DNA of 64,000 nt from Desmodus rotundus (lineage: Eukaryota; Chordata; Mammalia; Chiroptera; Phyllostomidae): contig NC_071390.1 of the NCBI RefSeq assembly GCF_022682495.2, positions 101,812,294 through 101,876,293 on the forward strand, given 5' to 3'. Below are positions 35,532 to 46,013 of the stretch, one piece after another; positions within the stretch are counted from its first letter, which is position 1; each line of letters begins with the position of its first letter. The notes below the pieces were generated by a model. The model did no database searches. It was not told the DNA's origin and saw only the letters and a list, made by a program, of their open reading frames with translations. Position numbers and translations under genes: made by a program.

Positions 35532-38094
35532 TTTTTATTTTATTTTTTAATTATATTTTATTGATTATGCTATTACAGTTACCCCAATTTTCCCCCTTGC
35601 CCCTCCACCCAGCACCTGCCAGTCACCTGGGCAGTTCCCCACACTATTGTTCATGTCAGTGAGTCATCTGTGGAAGTTCTTTGGCTACTCCATTTCCTAT
35701 TCTGTACTTTATCCCAATGGCTATTCTGTAACTACCTATTTGTACTTTTTAATCTACTCACCTCTTCACAGATTCCCCCCAAACACCCCCTTCCATCTGG
35801 CAACCATCAAAATGCTGTCTATATCCATGATTTTCTCTCTGTTCTTCTTGTTTGCTTAGTTTGTTTTTTAGATTCAATTGTTGATAGATAAGTATTTGTT
35901 GCCATTTTATTGTTGATACTTTTGATCTTTTTCTTAAATCCCTTTAACATTTCATGTAATAATAGTTTGGTAATGATGAGCTCTTTTAGTTTTTTTTTCT
36001 TTTCTGGGAGCTCTTTACCTGTCCTTTGATTCCTATGATATCTTTGCAGGGTAGAGCAATCTTGGCTGTAGGTCTCTGCTTTTTATGACTTTGAATATTT
36101 CTTGCCAGTCCCTTTTAGCCTGCAAAGTTTCTTTTGAGAAATCAACTGACAGTCTTATGGGAACTCCCCTGTAGGTAACTAACTGCTTTTCTCTTGCTGC
36201 TTTTAAGATTCTCTCTTTATCTTTAACCTTTGGCATTTTAATTATGATGTGTCTTGGAGTGATCATCTTTGCAACTATCTTGTATGGGACTCTGCTTCCT
36301 GGACTTATATGTCTATTTCCTTCACCAAATTAGGGAATTTTTCTTTCATTATATTTTCAAATAGATTTCCAATTTCTTGCTCTTTCTCTTCTCCATCTGG
36401 CACCCCTATGATGTGAATGTTTGAACACTTGAAGTTGTCCCAGAAGCTGCTTACACTATCCTCGTTTTTTTAATTATTTTTTTTTCTTCTAGTTCTGATG
36501 GGTTGTTTTTTAGTTCTTTATGTTCAAATCATTGATTTGATTCTCAGCCTCATCTACTCTACTGTTGTTTTCCTGTAAATTGTTCAATTAGTGAATTCTT
36601 AATTTCTGACTGGACCTTTTCCATGCTCTTGAGGTCTTCACTAAGTTCCTTTAGCATCCTTATAACCAGTGTTTTGAACTCTGCTCTTGATAGATTGCTT
36701 GTCCCTGTTTTATTTAGGTCTTTTTCTGGAGTTTTGATCTTTTCTCTCATTTGGGTCATGTTTCTTTTTACCACATTTTATCAGTCTCCCTGTGTTTTGT
36801 TTGTTTCTATGTGTTAGGTAGAGCTGCTATGACTCCCAGATTTGGTAGTATGGCCTAATGCAGTAGGTGTCCTGTAGGGTACAGTGGCACAGCCTCCCCT
36901 ATCACTCAGGCTGGGTACTCAAGGTGCGCTCTTTGTGTGGACTGAGTACACCCTCCTCTTGTAGTTGAGCCTTGATTGCTGTTGGCAGATCAATGGGAGG
37001 GATTTACCCAGGCCAGTCAGCTGCAAGGACTGGCTGTGACCACTGACCACCAACCTCCACCCTCCATGGAGGATCAGTTGTGAATGGGCAGGGTGGTGGT
37101 GCCCCGATGTGGTCTTTAGCTGTCCACTGGAGTTTCCAGGGTGATGCAGGCCAAGGTCAGCCCCCACCTATGTTTGTCCCAGGCTACTCTGACTTGTCTA
37201 TAAAGCAATCTGAGGTGGTTGCTACTTGTGCTGGGCTTGGAGATTCCCAAGTAAAGCCAAACTGTGAATCTAGGCTGGGTGCTATTAGTGCCACTTAGCA
37301 AGATGTATGGGGCCTGGTGGCTCACTGAGGCCAGCTGTTGCTTGTTTGAGAGAATTTAGGAAGTTGGCAAAGCGTGAGCCAGGACCAGCCATTCATATTG
37401 AAAAGTCTCTGTTAACAGCATGGTTGGGCCTGTGAGGTGGATGGGACAGAGATTCAGGGGATCTCCAGGGAAGGGCAAACAGCGTTAGCCAGGTTGATAG
37501 AGTCCAAGATATGGCACCAGCCTGCCAGCTCTGTGGCTCTGTGGACCTCTGCCCACCATTCTGTGTAAGAGAAAGCTGTTCCCAGTTTTTGCCTTGATGC
37601 CAGACACTTCAGTTTCTCCCTGTATGCCACTGGTGCCTTTCAGGCTGCAACCTCAGTGCTGAAGCTCAGAGGAAGTGAGTCTGAGTAGGTGATCCATGTG
37701 CTGGTTCTTTAAGAGGAACTGCTTGGGACACCAGAAGGTTCTTCCACTGAGTCCCTGCCGGGTTTTGCAGCCAGAAGTTATGGCGACTTATCTTTATGTC
37801 ACTGGGACCCTGGGCTCGAGGACCTGGTGTGGGGCTGGGACTCCTCACTCCCGAGATATCCCTTCTGAATTTTTATCCACCACATGTGGATGTGGGACCA
37901 GCCCATTCTGTATCTCTACCCCTCCTACCAGTCTGGATGGATATCGTTTGTTTAATTCTGTAGTTGTAGGACTTCCATTCAACTTGGTTTCTGACTGTTC
38001 TGAGTGATGGTTGTTCTGTAATTTAGTTATAATTTTGATGTGGTTGTGTGAGGAGATAAGCCATGTTTGCCTATACCACCATTTTGACTGGAAG
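35532..38094 (-). mobile_element. HAL1-like (half-L1) element, antisense, abutting exon 3
   Basis: HAL1 elements carry an L1-type 5' UTR, ORF1 (an RNA-binding chaperone) and a 3' end, but no ORF2. Here the 3' end is at the left ('TTTATTGATTATGCTATTAC') and the 5' end at the right ('CCACCATTTTGACTGGAAG'). Decayed ORF1 is read on the minus strand at about 36033-36266 (ITPRHIIIKMPKVKDKERIL) and 36559-36774. No reverse-transcriptase region lies between. Stops and frameshifts break the ORF. I found no clear target duplication. The 5' end is 24 nt from SEC24B exon 3. Confidence 0.85.
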
Positions 38095-38118
38095 TCTGAA
38101 ACAGCTTCTTATCTTCAG
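38081..38118 (+). promoter_or_regulatory. SEC24B: 3' splice region of SEC24B intron 2
   Basis: The acceptor is CTTCTTATCTTCAG with a pyrimidine tract of only about a dozen bases. The best branch-point match (yTnAy) is TTGAC at 38084-38088, 32 nt before the exon, and lies inside the HAL1 5' end. The only nearby non-HAL1 candidate, CTGAA at 38096-38100, fits the consensus less well. Confidence 0.6.
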
Positions 38119-38292
38119 TTGCAGATTCTTTATCCTGTCCTGTTACGCAAAATGCTCAGCCTCCCAAGTCCAGCCCAGTGGTACCCACTGTTGTGTCAGG
38201 AGCCTCATCAGTGAGAACTCCTCCTGCTGCAGACCACTTCTCCGAGCCTGTGGCCTCAGTCACACGGCCATCAGAGCTGCCACAACAGAAAG
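38119..38292 (+). CDS. SEC24B: SEC24B exon 3
   Basis: 174 nt, phase 1 to phase 1, encoding residues 293-350. It joins exon 2 as ...NNNPVDT-V-ADSLSCPVTQNAQPPKSS and ends SVTRPSELPQQK with a split Gly. This aligns block by block with the Ser/Thr/Pro-rich segment following ANNNP in human SEC24B (VADSLSCPV, QPPKSSPVV, RTPP, SELLQQK). No folded domain is expected. The donor G|GTATTG at 38292/38293 is only moderate. The exon was found by splicing logic, not by a long open frame. Because its length is divisible by three, skipping it keeps the frame. Confidence 0.95.
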
Positions 38293-39689
38293 GTATTGGA
38301 GAAACTCATTATGTATGCAGCTCACATACACACACGATTCAAATAGGTGATTTTTAAAAGTAAAACTGTATAACCATAATTTTTAGGAAATATGAAAATA
38401 GTAATATATAATCTCAGTTCAAATATAACTATTTTGTTTTTCATATATTAACTTTCAGTCTCTCTGACTTTATGTTTTACATAATTGCAATCAGTTTAAA
38501 TACTGTTTTGTATTTTGCTTTTACATTTACTAAATTATTCACACTTCTTCATCTATCTACAGTCTTTGTAGTCATTTTTCCGGCTAATAATTCATTGAGT
38601 CAATGTCGTATAATTATTAGTCCATCCCTCTAATAAATCATGGAACATTTATTGCCTACTTTTAAAAGTTATTATTGTTTCTTTTATAGTAAGTACCCAG
38701 GATTCCCTTATTTCATGTATTTCCACATCCTATTTGATGATCTCTATGCTTTGTCATTATTATTACTGGAAAAAGTAGCTTTTGACCCAATTTGGTGAAT
38801 GAGAGGAGCAAAAATGAAATTGTATCTCACTTTGGAGCATTGACAAATGATACATTTTGTTTGTGTGCTTGTAATAAGTGGCAGGCAACTAAAATGTGTT
38901 GTTTTGACCCTGTTTTCCCACATTTTCTTTCCTTTTGGAAGTATTAATGATTATTTTCTGTCTGGCTAAAATTCCAAATCTATCAGTATTTCAGGTTAAT
39001 ATATTGTAGTTTTCATTTGATGAGAGATAACAGAACTGCTTTTAGAAATCTACAATTTGTATTTCCAAATCAACAATCAGTAATAATTTTAGGGACTGCA
39101 TGCACTAGGTAATGACAACTTCTGACTGCGTAGGAAGAGCTCTCTCATATTCTGAAACTCAGGAAAAAAGCATCATAAATCCTTAGGCTGATTTCACTGC
39201 CTATGTCTGCTGAGTATTTATGTAGTCTACAGTGCCTTTCTATCATTTGATCAGATTATACATTACAAATTTTTTATTTGGTTTTATAGGAAAACCAACT
39301 CCAGCACCAAGGAGTGTCCATTGATTTCTAACCATCCAGTGGATATATTAGGAACAGAATCTAGTTTTTTTAAGTGTTTGCCTTCAAAGTGAAGGGCTGA
39401 TAGGAAAGTTTTGCTTATCCTGAGTAAGGGTAGGTCAAAGCCCTAACTGAATGAATGCTGTCTTTTTTGTGTTTTTCCTCTGCATTGATGACTCATTCCA
39501 TTTCTTAACTATCTTGCTTGTTTGGGCTTTTTAAATTACCTCTACTAATCTTTTTCCTATCATATTTTCTTTTTGATTTTACTTTAAATGCCATGTTGTT
39601 ATTTTACTGTGTCATTTTGTAAACCACTTTCCTGCTAAACAATCACAAGTGTGTTTCCTTTTTTCCTTACTAAGTAGATTTGAAAAGAG

Positions 39690-39890
39690 ACTTACTGAGC
39701 ACTTACAATGTGCCAATTACTTTATATTTATTATTTCATTTAATCCCCATATCAATCCTATGATGTAGATATTACTTGTTTTACAAGTGAAAAAAGTGAG
39801 ATTCACAAAAATTTGGTAACCTGCCCAAGTTATAAATTTAAGCAGAGGAGTGAAAGATTTCTAACTCAGACCTTTCTATCATTATGCTCT
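39690..39890 (-). mobile_element. MIR SINE
   Basis: Antisense MIR: 'TGAGCACTTACAATGTGCCA', 'TTAATCCCCATATCAATCCT', 'TTTTACAAGTGAAAAAAGTG' and 'GGTAACCTGCCCAAGTTATA'. Confidence 0.8.
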
Positions 39891-40329
39891 TCTATAAAAT
39901 GAGGCTGAATATTTTTGTTATTGGGTGATAAACTCTTGATTTATTGAATAAGTAACAGAAAAGATAATACTGGAGACATTTGAATTATAGCTTTTCATAT
40001 TCCTTTTTCTTAAGTAGGAGATCAGGTTCTTAGTGGCCTCTGCCTTTGGATAGTCTGGGGTACACAGCTGATTGTTGGTGTGAGTTAGGGCTACCATGTA
40101 TATGTTGTACAAGTTGTAGTTTGTGTGAATGGTGCCTCTTGTAGTTGTGCAGTGTGCCGCCTGCATAGGACCTGGTGTGGGTCTGATATGGCTACTAAAA
40201 TAGCACTACCTAAAGGAGATGAGCCTTTTTCTCCCAGCTTCGGAGATACCCTTGCTTAGTTATTCTCTCTAGGACTCAGCAATTTTTACTGGGTTTTAGA
40301 GGAGAGGCTTCATATTTTCACTCCTAATA

Positions 40330-42325
40330 TTTTTTTTTTTTTTAAACTCTGAACCAAGATGGCGGCGTAGGTAGACACACGGCGTCTCCTCCCACAACTA
40401 GAACTGACAGAAAATCGAACAGCAAGGAAGTCTGACACCAAGGAAATAAAAAATAAACATTCATCCAGACCGGTAGGAGGGGCAGAGACGGGCACCAGGG
40501 CGGAGAGGACTTGGTTGCCGTGGCAGGACCAAGACTGGCGGAGTGTGGGAGGAACAGGGCAGGCAGTCTGACCACTGGCAGACCCTGCGGCCCCACATTC
40601 ATGCACAGATAAACCGAGAGGGCCGGACTCAGAGTGGCGGAGAACGGGGCGGGCAGAGCGGCAGGTAGCACCCCGCGGCCCCACATTCGCACACAGATAA
40701 ACCAGACAAACAGCAGGGAGCAAAGCAGACCGCGCAACCCAGGGCTCCAGCTCAGGGAAATAAAGCCTCAAACCTCTGATTGAAAACGCCCTTGGGGGTT
40801 GGGGCAGCAGCAGGAGAGACTCCCAGCCTCACAGGAGAGGTCGTTGGAGAGACCCACAGGAGCCTAGAGTGTGCACAGGCCCACCTACTTGGGAACCAAC
40901 ACCAGGGGGGCCCAGTTTGACTGTGGGTAGCGGAGTGAAAGACTGAAATCCGGTGGAGAGGGGAGTGGGTGCCAATGCTCCCTCTTGGCCCCTCCCCCAC
41001 GTACAGCGCAGCGACCAGCGTTACCCCACCCCAGGGAACACCTAAGGCTCCGCCCCTTAAAGTAACAGACGAGCCAAGACAAAAAAAAAAAAAAATGGCC
41101 CAAATGACAGAACACTTCAAAGCTCCAGAAAAAATACAACTAAGCGACGAAGAGATAGCCAACCTATCGGATGCACAGTTCAAAACACTGGTTATCAAGA
41201 TGCTCACAGAATTGGTTGAATCTGTTCAAAAACCAGATGAAAAAAGAAACAAAGGAAAATGTACAGGGAACCAATAGTGATGTGAAGGAAACTGGGACTC
41301 AAATCAATGGTGTGGACCAGAAGGAAGAAAGAAACATCCAACCAGAAAAGAATGAAGAAACAAGAATTCGGAAAAATGAGGAGAGGCTTAGGAACCTCCA
41401 GGACATCTTGAAACGTTCCAACATCCGAATTATAGGGGTGCCAGAAGGAGAAGAGGAAGAACAAAAAATTGAAAACTTACTTGAACCAATAATGAAGGAG
41501 AACTTCCCTCATCTGGCAAAGGAAATAGACTTCCAGGAAGTCCAGGAAACTCAGAGAGTCCCAAAGAAGCTGGACCCAAGGAGGAACACACCAAGGCACA
41601 TCATAATTACATTACCCAAGATGAAACAGAAGGAGAGAATCTTAGAAGCACCAAGAGAAAAGGACACAGTTACCTACAAAAGACTTCCCATAAGACTGTC
41701 AGCTGATTTCTCCAAAGAGACCTTACAGGCAAGAAGGGGCTGGCAAGAAGTATTCCAAGTCATGAACGGCAAGGACCTACATCCAAGATTACTGTATCCA
41801 GCAAAGCTATCATTTAGAATGGAAGGGAAGATGAAGTGCTTCTCAGATAAGATCAAGTTAAAGAAGTTCATCATCACCAAGCCCTTATTATATGAAATGT
41901 TAAAGGGAGTTACCTAAGAAAAAGAAGATCAAAAATAGGAACAGTAAAAATGACAGCAAACTCACAGTTATTAATGACCATACCTAAAACAAAAACAAGA
42001 GCAAACTAGGCAAACAACTAGAACAGGAACAGAACCATAGAGATGGAGATCACATGGAGGGTTGTCAATAGGGGAGTGGAAGGGGGAGGGGGGGGGAAAG
42101 GTACAGAGAATAAGTAGCATAAATGGTAGGTAGAAAATAGACGGGGAGGGTAAGAATAGTGTAGGAAATGTAGAAGCCAAAGAACTTATAAGTATGACCC
42201 ATGGACATGAATTATAGGGAGGGAATTTGGGAGGGAGGGGGTGGGCAGGATGGAGTGGAGTGAGGGGGAGGGAATGGGACAACTGTAATAGCATAATCAA
42301 TAAATATATTTAAAAAAGAAAAGAA
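40330..42325 (+). mobile_element. HAL1-like (half-L1) element, near complete, sense
   Basis: The 5' UTR starts near 'CTGAACCAAGATGGCGGCG' after a run of T. ORF1 begins at ATG 41095 and reads MAQMTEHFKAPEKIQ. It breaks by a frameshift near 41230-41245, so this frame stops at 41277. The downstream frame carries the L1 ORF1p RNA-recognition and C-terminal part (about 41240-41917, with RSNIRIIGVPEGEEEEQ and RHIIITLPKMKQKERIL). The 3' end ('ACTGTAATAGCATAATCAAT', then an A-rich tail) follows directly with no ORF2, which is the HAL1 design. It would need L1 reverse transcriptase in trans to move and is now broken. Confidence 0.9.
41095..41917 (+). pseudogene. HAL1 ORF1 (L1 ORF1p-like), frameshifted
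   Basis: L1 ORF1p is a trimeric coiled-coil RNA chaperone. Here the N-terminal frame (41095-41277) includes LSDAQFKTLVIKMLTELVES, similar to the coiled-coil region. The +1-shifted frame to 41917 holds the RRM-like part (IRIIGVPEG) and the C-terminal domain (LPIRLSADFSKETLQARR). The break lies in an A-rich stretch near 41230-41245. This is transposon coding sequence and not a host gene. The same protein can be recognised in pieces in the two antisense HAL1 copies. Confidence 0.85.
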
Positions 42326-42659
42326 AATATATATTTCATTGGGCTGAATCCCTCTCCCTTCTCCCCAGCTTAACTTTGTATATCTGAGTTGTATATGATT
42401 CATTGTTAGAGTAAGATAAACTTTAGCTAAACGTTATTCGTTGTTATTTTTATACATATAATAGAAGCTTTGTTAATATAATGTAGATAAGAATGATATT
42501 TGAAGGGTTTTATTAAAGCAGTGTTTATTCTTTTGGGTTTTTAACCTTCTGAGTTGCATGTCAGAAATTTTTATTGTTGTTTATTAATTTTATTTTCCAG
42601 ATAGTCACTGACATTATTATTACTTTAATGTAGCGGTTTACAGTTCGAAAATACCTTTC

Positions 42660-42835
42660 ACCTGTCACTGGATCATCATGTGAAGCAGGCATATCGTACT
42701 TCATATCCCTTTACAGATGAGGAAATTGTGGTTTAGACAGGTAGACCTCTTACCCAAAGATACACAGACTACCAAGGAGGGGCAAGACCTACTGCCGGTC
42801 TCTTGCCACAAAACCCAGTGCTCATTTTACCGATT
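42660..42835 (-). mobile_element. MIR SINE
   Basis: Antisense MIR: 'CCTTTACAGATGAGGAAATT', 'GGTTTAGACAGGTAGACCTC', 'CAAAGATACACAGACTACCA' and 'ACAAAACCCAGTGCTCATTT'. Confidence 0.8.
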
Positions 42836-43889
42836 CAGCAGTTATTCAAAATATTGTGAATTTCATTATGCCATTGCCAGTATCTTAATCCTTTCAATGT
42901 ATTTTTATCAAAACTTCAAGCTGTGATGTAGGTCATTTATTTTATGGATGATATCTCCATATAACGTAATTGGTAAAGGCAACCCTTATTTTTAAACCAG
43001 TGAGACAAATTTTATTCTTTATGAGAAAGTCTGATTTAACTTTTTATTCCAAGGAAATGTTTTCATAGAATTGCAATGGGTATCATAAACTCCTCTGAGA
43101 AATAAATTGCAGCATATATCTCTTAAGCCAAGTTACTGTATACAATCAAATTTAAATGTGGAAGATCTAATATGGTAGTCTATAAAACCTAGGCACTGAG
43201 TAAATACACTGTTTCTCATTACCAAATTTGAAATAAAGTGGTGTAATGTGTACCTAATATTAAGCTATTTATGAAGAAATGGTTATCTTGAAAAGCATTG
43301 TATTCCTGTAGTAAATATATGTATTGTGTGTATCAAACTCTGGTTATTTGACTTTTTACAAATATTTACATTAGGGATCAAGTATAAATATCAGAAGTAA
43401 CTTAATTTCATCAGTCATCATCATAAAAAAAGGATGTTCCCATTTATATAATAAAAAGAAAGATACACATTGCTAAGTAGTAATAGGTTTATCTGCTAGT
43501 AAATATTTGTTAAAAGGAGGTAGAAAGAATTAAATATTGTATAACATGAGGTGGGAAATGATAATAATCATAAATATGTTATAAATGATAAAATAGGTTG
43601 AAAAGTACTTTATTGAATATCTCATATTGACTTTGAAAGAAATCACGTAGAATTCTTATCTGAATTTTATCCATTGTATCTTGAAAAAGTCAGTAGTCCT
43701 AGAAAACATTCTACTTGTTTTTAGAAGAATAAGCATTACTGAGGATACTCAGGTTAGTGAAGTTTCTTTTTTCTAACTAATGACTTGCCTGAGGAATAAG
43801 TATTAACAATAGATGAAAGTAATTGTTTTAAATTAAGTATACACAAATATATTTTTAGATAATAATTAATATTTATATATTAGTATATT

Positions 43890-44095
43890 TCAGGTACCAT
43901 TCTAAGCTTTGTACTATGGATATTAATTCATTTAGTCCTCAAAACACTATTTGAGGTAGCTATTACTACCTCACAGATGACGTGGTGAAGAACAGAAAGG
44001 TTAGTAACTTGCTCAGGGACACACAACTAATAAGGGGTACTCCTAGAGTTGAACCCACAGTCCCCGTCTTTACCTACAGCATCAGGCTGCTTGTC
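43890..44095 (-). mobile_element. MIR SINE
   Basis: Antisense MIR: 'TTTAGTCCTCAAAACACTAT', 'CTCACAGATGACGTGGTGAA', 'AACTTGCTCAGGGACACACA' and 'AGAGTTGAACCCACAGTCC'. Confidence 0.82.
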
Positions 44096-45942
44096 AGTCA
44101 GTATTTCTTAGTGTTTTTGCTTTGTTCTCATCGGGACTTCCAAAAGCAGTGAGTTGTTTGACAGCAGTGATTGGAGACCACATACATGCAGAATTATTAA
44201 ATAAATATATCACCCTACTTCTCAATACTTCCGAATTATTCAGTGAGAACCAACCCTATTTCTAACATGCTGCATCTTTAACTGTAACACGAATGGCAAG
44301 GTAAAATAAAGTCTATAGATGTACAATGCCTTGATTAATTATTTAAGGAAGGAGGACATTTTCCCTTTTGCCTGAGATTTTTGTACCTCAGGGCAATGTG
44401 TTACAGTAAGATTTAGGTTAAGTTAAGAATAGGTGTTTCTTTTGTGAAGTGAGGGAAAGAAACACTGTTGTTAACACCAGCGCTTTCCTAAGTAGGTAAG
44501 TTTTAGGAAACAGAGTACTATGGAAATTGACTCCCTTAAAACCATTCTTTTTTGAGAACCCTTGGAAATTTTTCTAGTATGTGTATCTAGTTTGAAGACC
44601 AACTTAGGATAAGATAACAGTTGCTCATAAGTCAGAACGCTTGAATTTGAAAAAGCTAACCTCCACAAAGGATTTGTTCTCTTAAGACTAGTTTTATTTA
44701 TTTCCAATGTAGCTGTATCTAGGGAGCAGTGAAGAAACCTTTTATTAAGTAGCCCCAAGGACATGGTCTCCTGGAGAGTTTTGCCTGAAGGTACTTTAAT
44801 GATGGGTACTTCAAATCAAATGTCCTTTGTAAATTATTGGAGCCCTGTTGGTTGCAAAACTCCTAATAATGTTAAATTCTATGGTTTTATGGTTTCTTGC
44901 CTCTTGGTTCAATATAGTCATACCTTTGAAGTTCGAATTAAGACAGAATAAGTTAGGATATAGCATTTCCTCCCCATTTGGTGTTGGTCGTGATTGGGAT
45001 GGAAGGTACTCCATGTACATTTTTGCAGTGGGTTTTGGGTTAAGCTCTGGAAGACACGTCATGTTCTACCGCCTTACAAATGCAGTCTGTGTTTGTTGTA
45101 CATAGGTCCTGGCTGTGGAAGTGGATCTCAGTAAAGGCACTTGGGAGGTTCTCAAACCATTCATGTACAACGGAGCAGTAACTTGGCTGAAAGCTCCTTT
45201 CTGACTGCAACTCCGCATTTGTTGCAGTTTGTATGTACTGGACCCGGTCTAGAACAGGGCGCTTAAATATGGATTGATTGTTATTCTGGAGCTCTTACTA
45301 TTCCTCTCTGGATTAACTAAAATGGCATATCCTTGTGCCGTTAGTATTACCAGACTTTCAACAAAGTTTACTTGAACAAGCAAAGGAAGGCTAAAATCTG
45401 AACATATTGTCACAATTGAGGAAGGGCTTAAATCTTGATACTTTCATATGCAGCACTTCTTTAAAAAAAATTGCATCTTTTTTCAGGAAAATAAGTTTTG
45501 AGTATTTGGGGTGACATTCTGGTAATATAGTACATTGACAAGTATAGTATAATCTGAAATGATATAATAAATAGTAATTACTTTATGCTTTCTTATTCAT
45601 AAATTGCTTCTAGTGCATTGAGTAGTTCTATAAATCTTTTTGTCATTGTACAGCCATCTCATATGCTTCCAATTAAGCATTGGATATTTTTCTGATAACT
45701 GAAAAAGTCCATTTTTATTCATTAAATCTGGAGAAACAGAGGAAAATACTTCTTATAATACATATGGTGTTCCTTTGATTATAGAGTCAACAGCCTGCAT
45801 ATTCATTCAGTCATGAAAAGAATGGACTCTCTTCGGATTTTTTTCCTCATTATTGACCTGTGCTAGCTCAGCACAGTAAATGGAATTTCCTCCTGTTTCT
45901 TCTTTCTCTTGTTTCCTTGTATCGTATATATGCATACACATA

Positions 45943-46013
45943 TAGGGTGGGGCAAAAGTAGGTTTACAGTTTTGACTACGTGAAACATGGAGTTTATTTT
46001 TGTATTATTTATT
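45943..46013. mobile_element. Mariner-type miniature element, left half
   Basis: It starts after TA (45941-45942) with TAGGGTGGGGCAAAAGTAGG and shares 'GTTTACAGTTTTGACTACGT'-type sequence with the intact copy at 34053. It is cut off by the HAL1 at 46014. Confidence 0.85.

Larger units (their letters stand above)
23621..38118 (+). other. SEC24B: SEC24B intron 2 (14.5 kb)
   Basis: It runs from GTAGGT to TTATCTTCAG. It holds Ves SINEs, a 5'-truncated L1, older L1 and MLT1 pieces, a mariner miniature element and a large antisense HAL1 that ends 24 nt before exon 3. About 23700-25990 (apart from a possible hAT scrap near 24750-24870), 29250-30780, 31945-33310 and 34830-35530 show nothing I recognise beyond short T-rich or AT-rich runs. 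Confidence 0.85.

Noticed and set aside
39296..39330. Possible cryptic terminal exon after TTTTATAG (GKPTPAPRSVH then stop in phase 1)
   Set aside because: It is short, has no counterpart in known SEC24B and rests only on a generic acceptor.
41171..41917. A 248-codon frame that could be read as a host gene
   Set aside because: It is the C-terminal part of L1-type ORF1p inside a HAL1 element, bracketed by that element's 5' UTR and 3' end.
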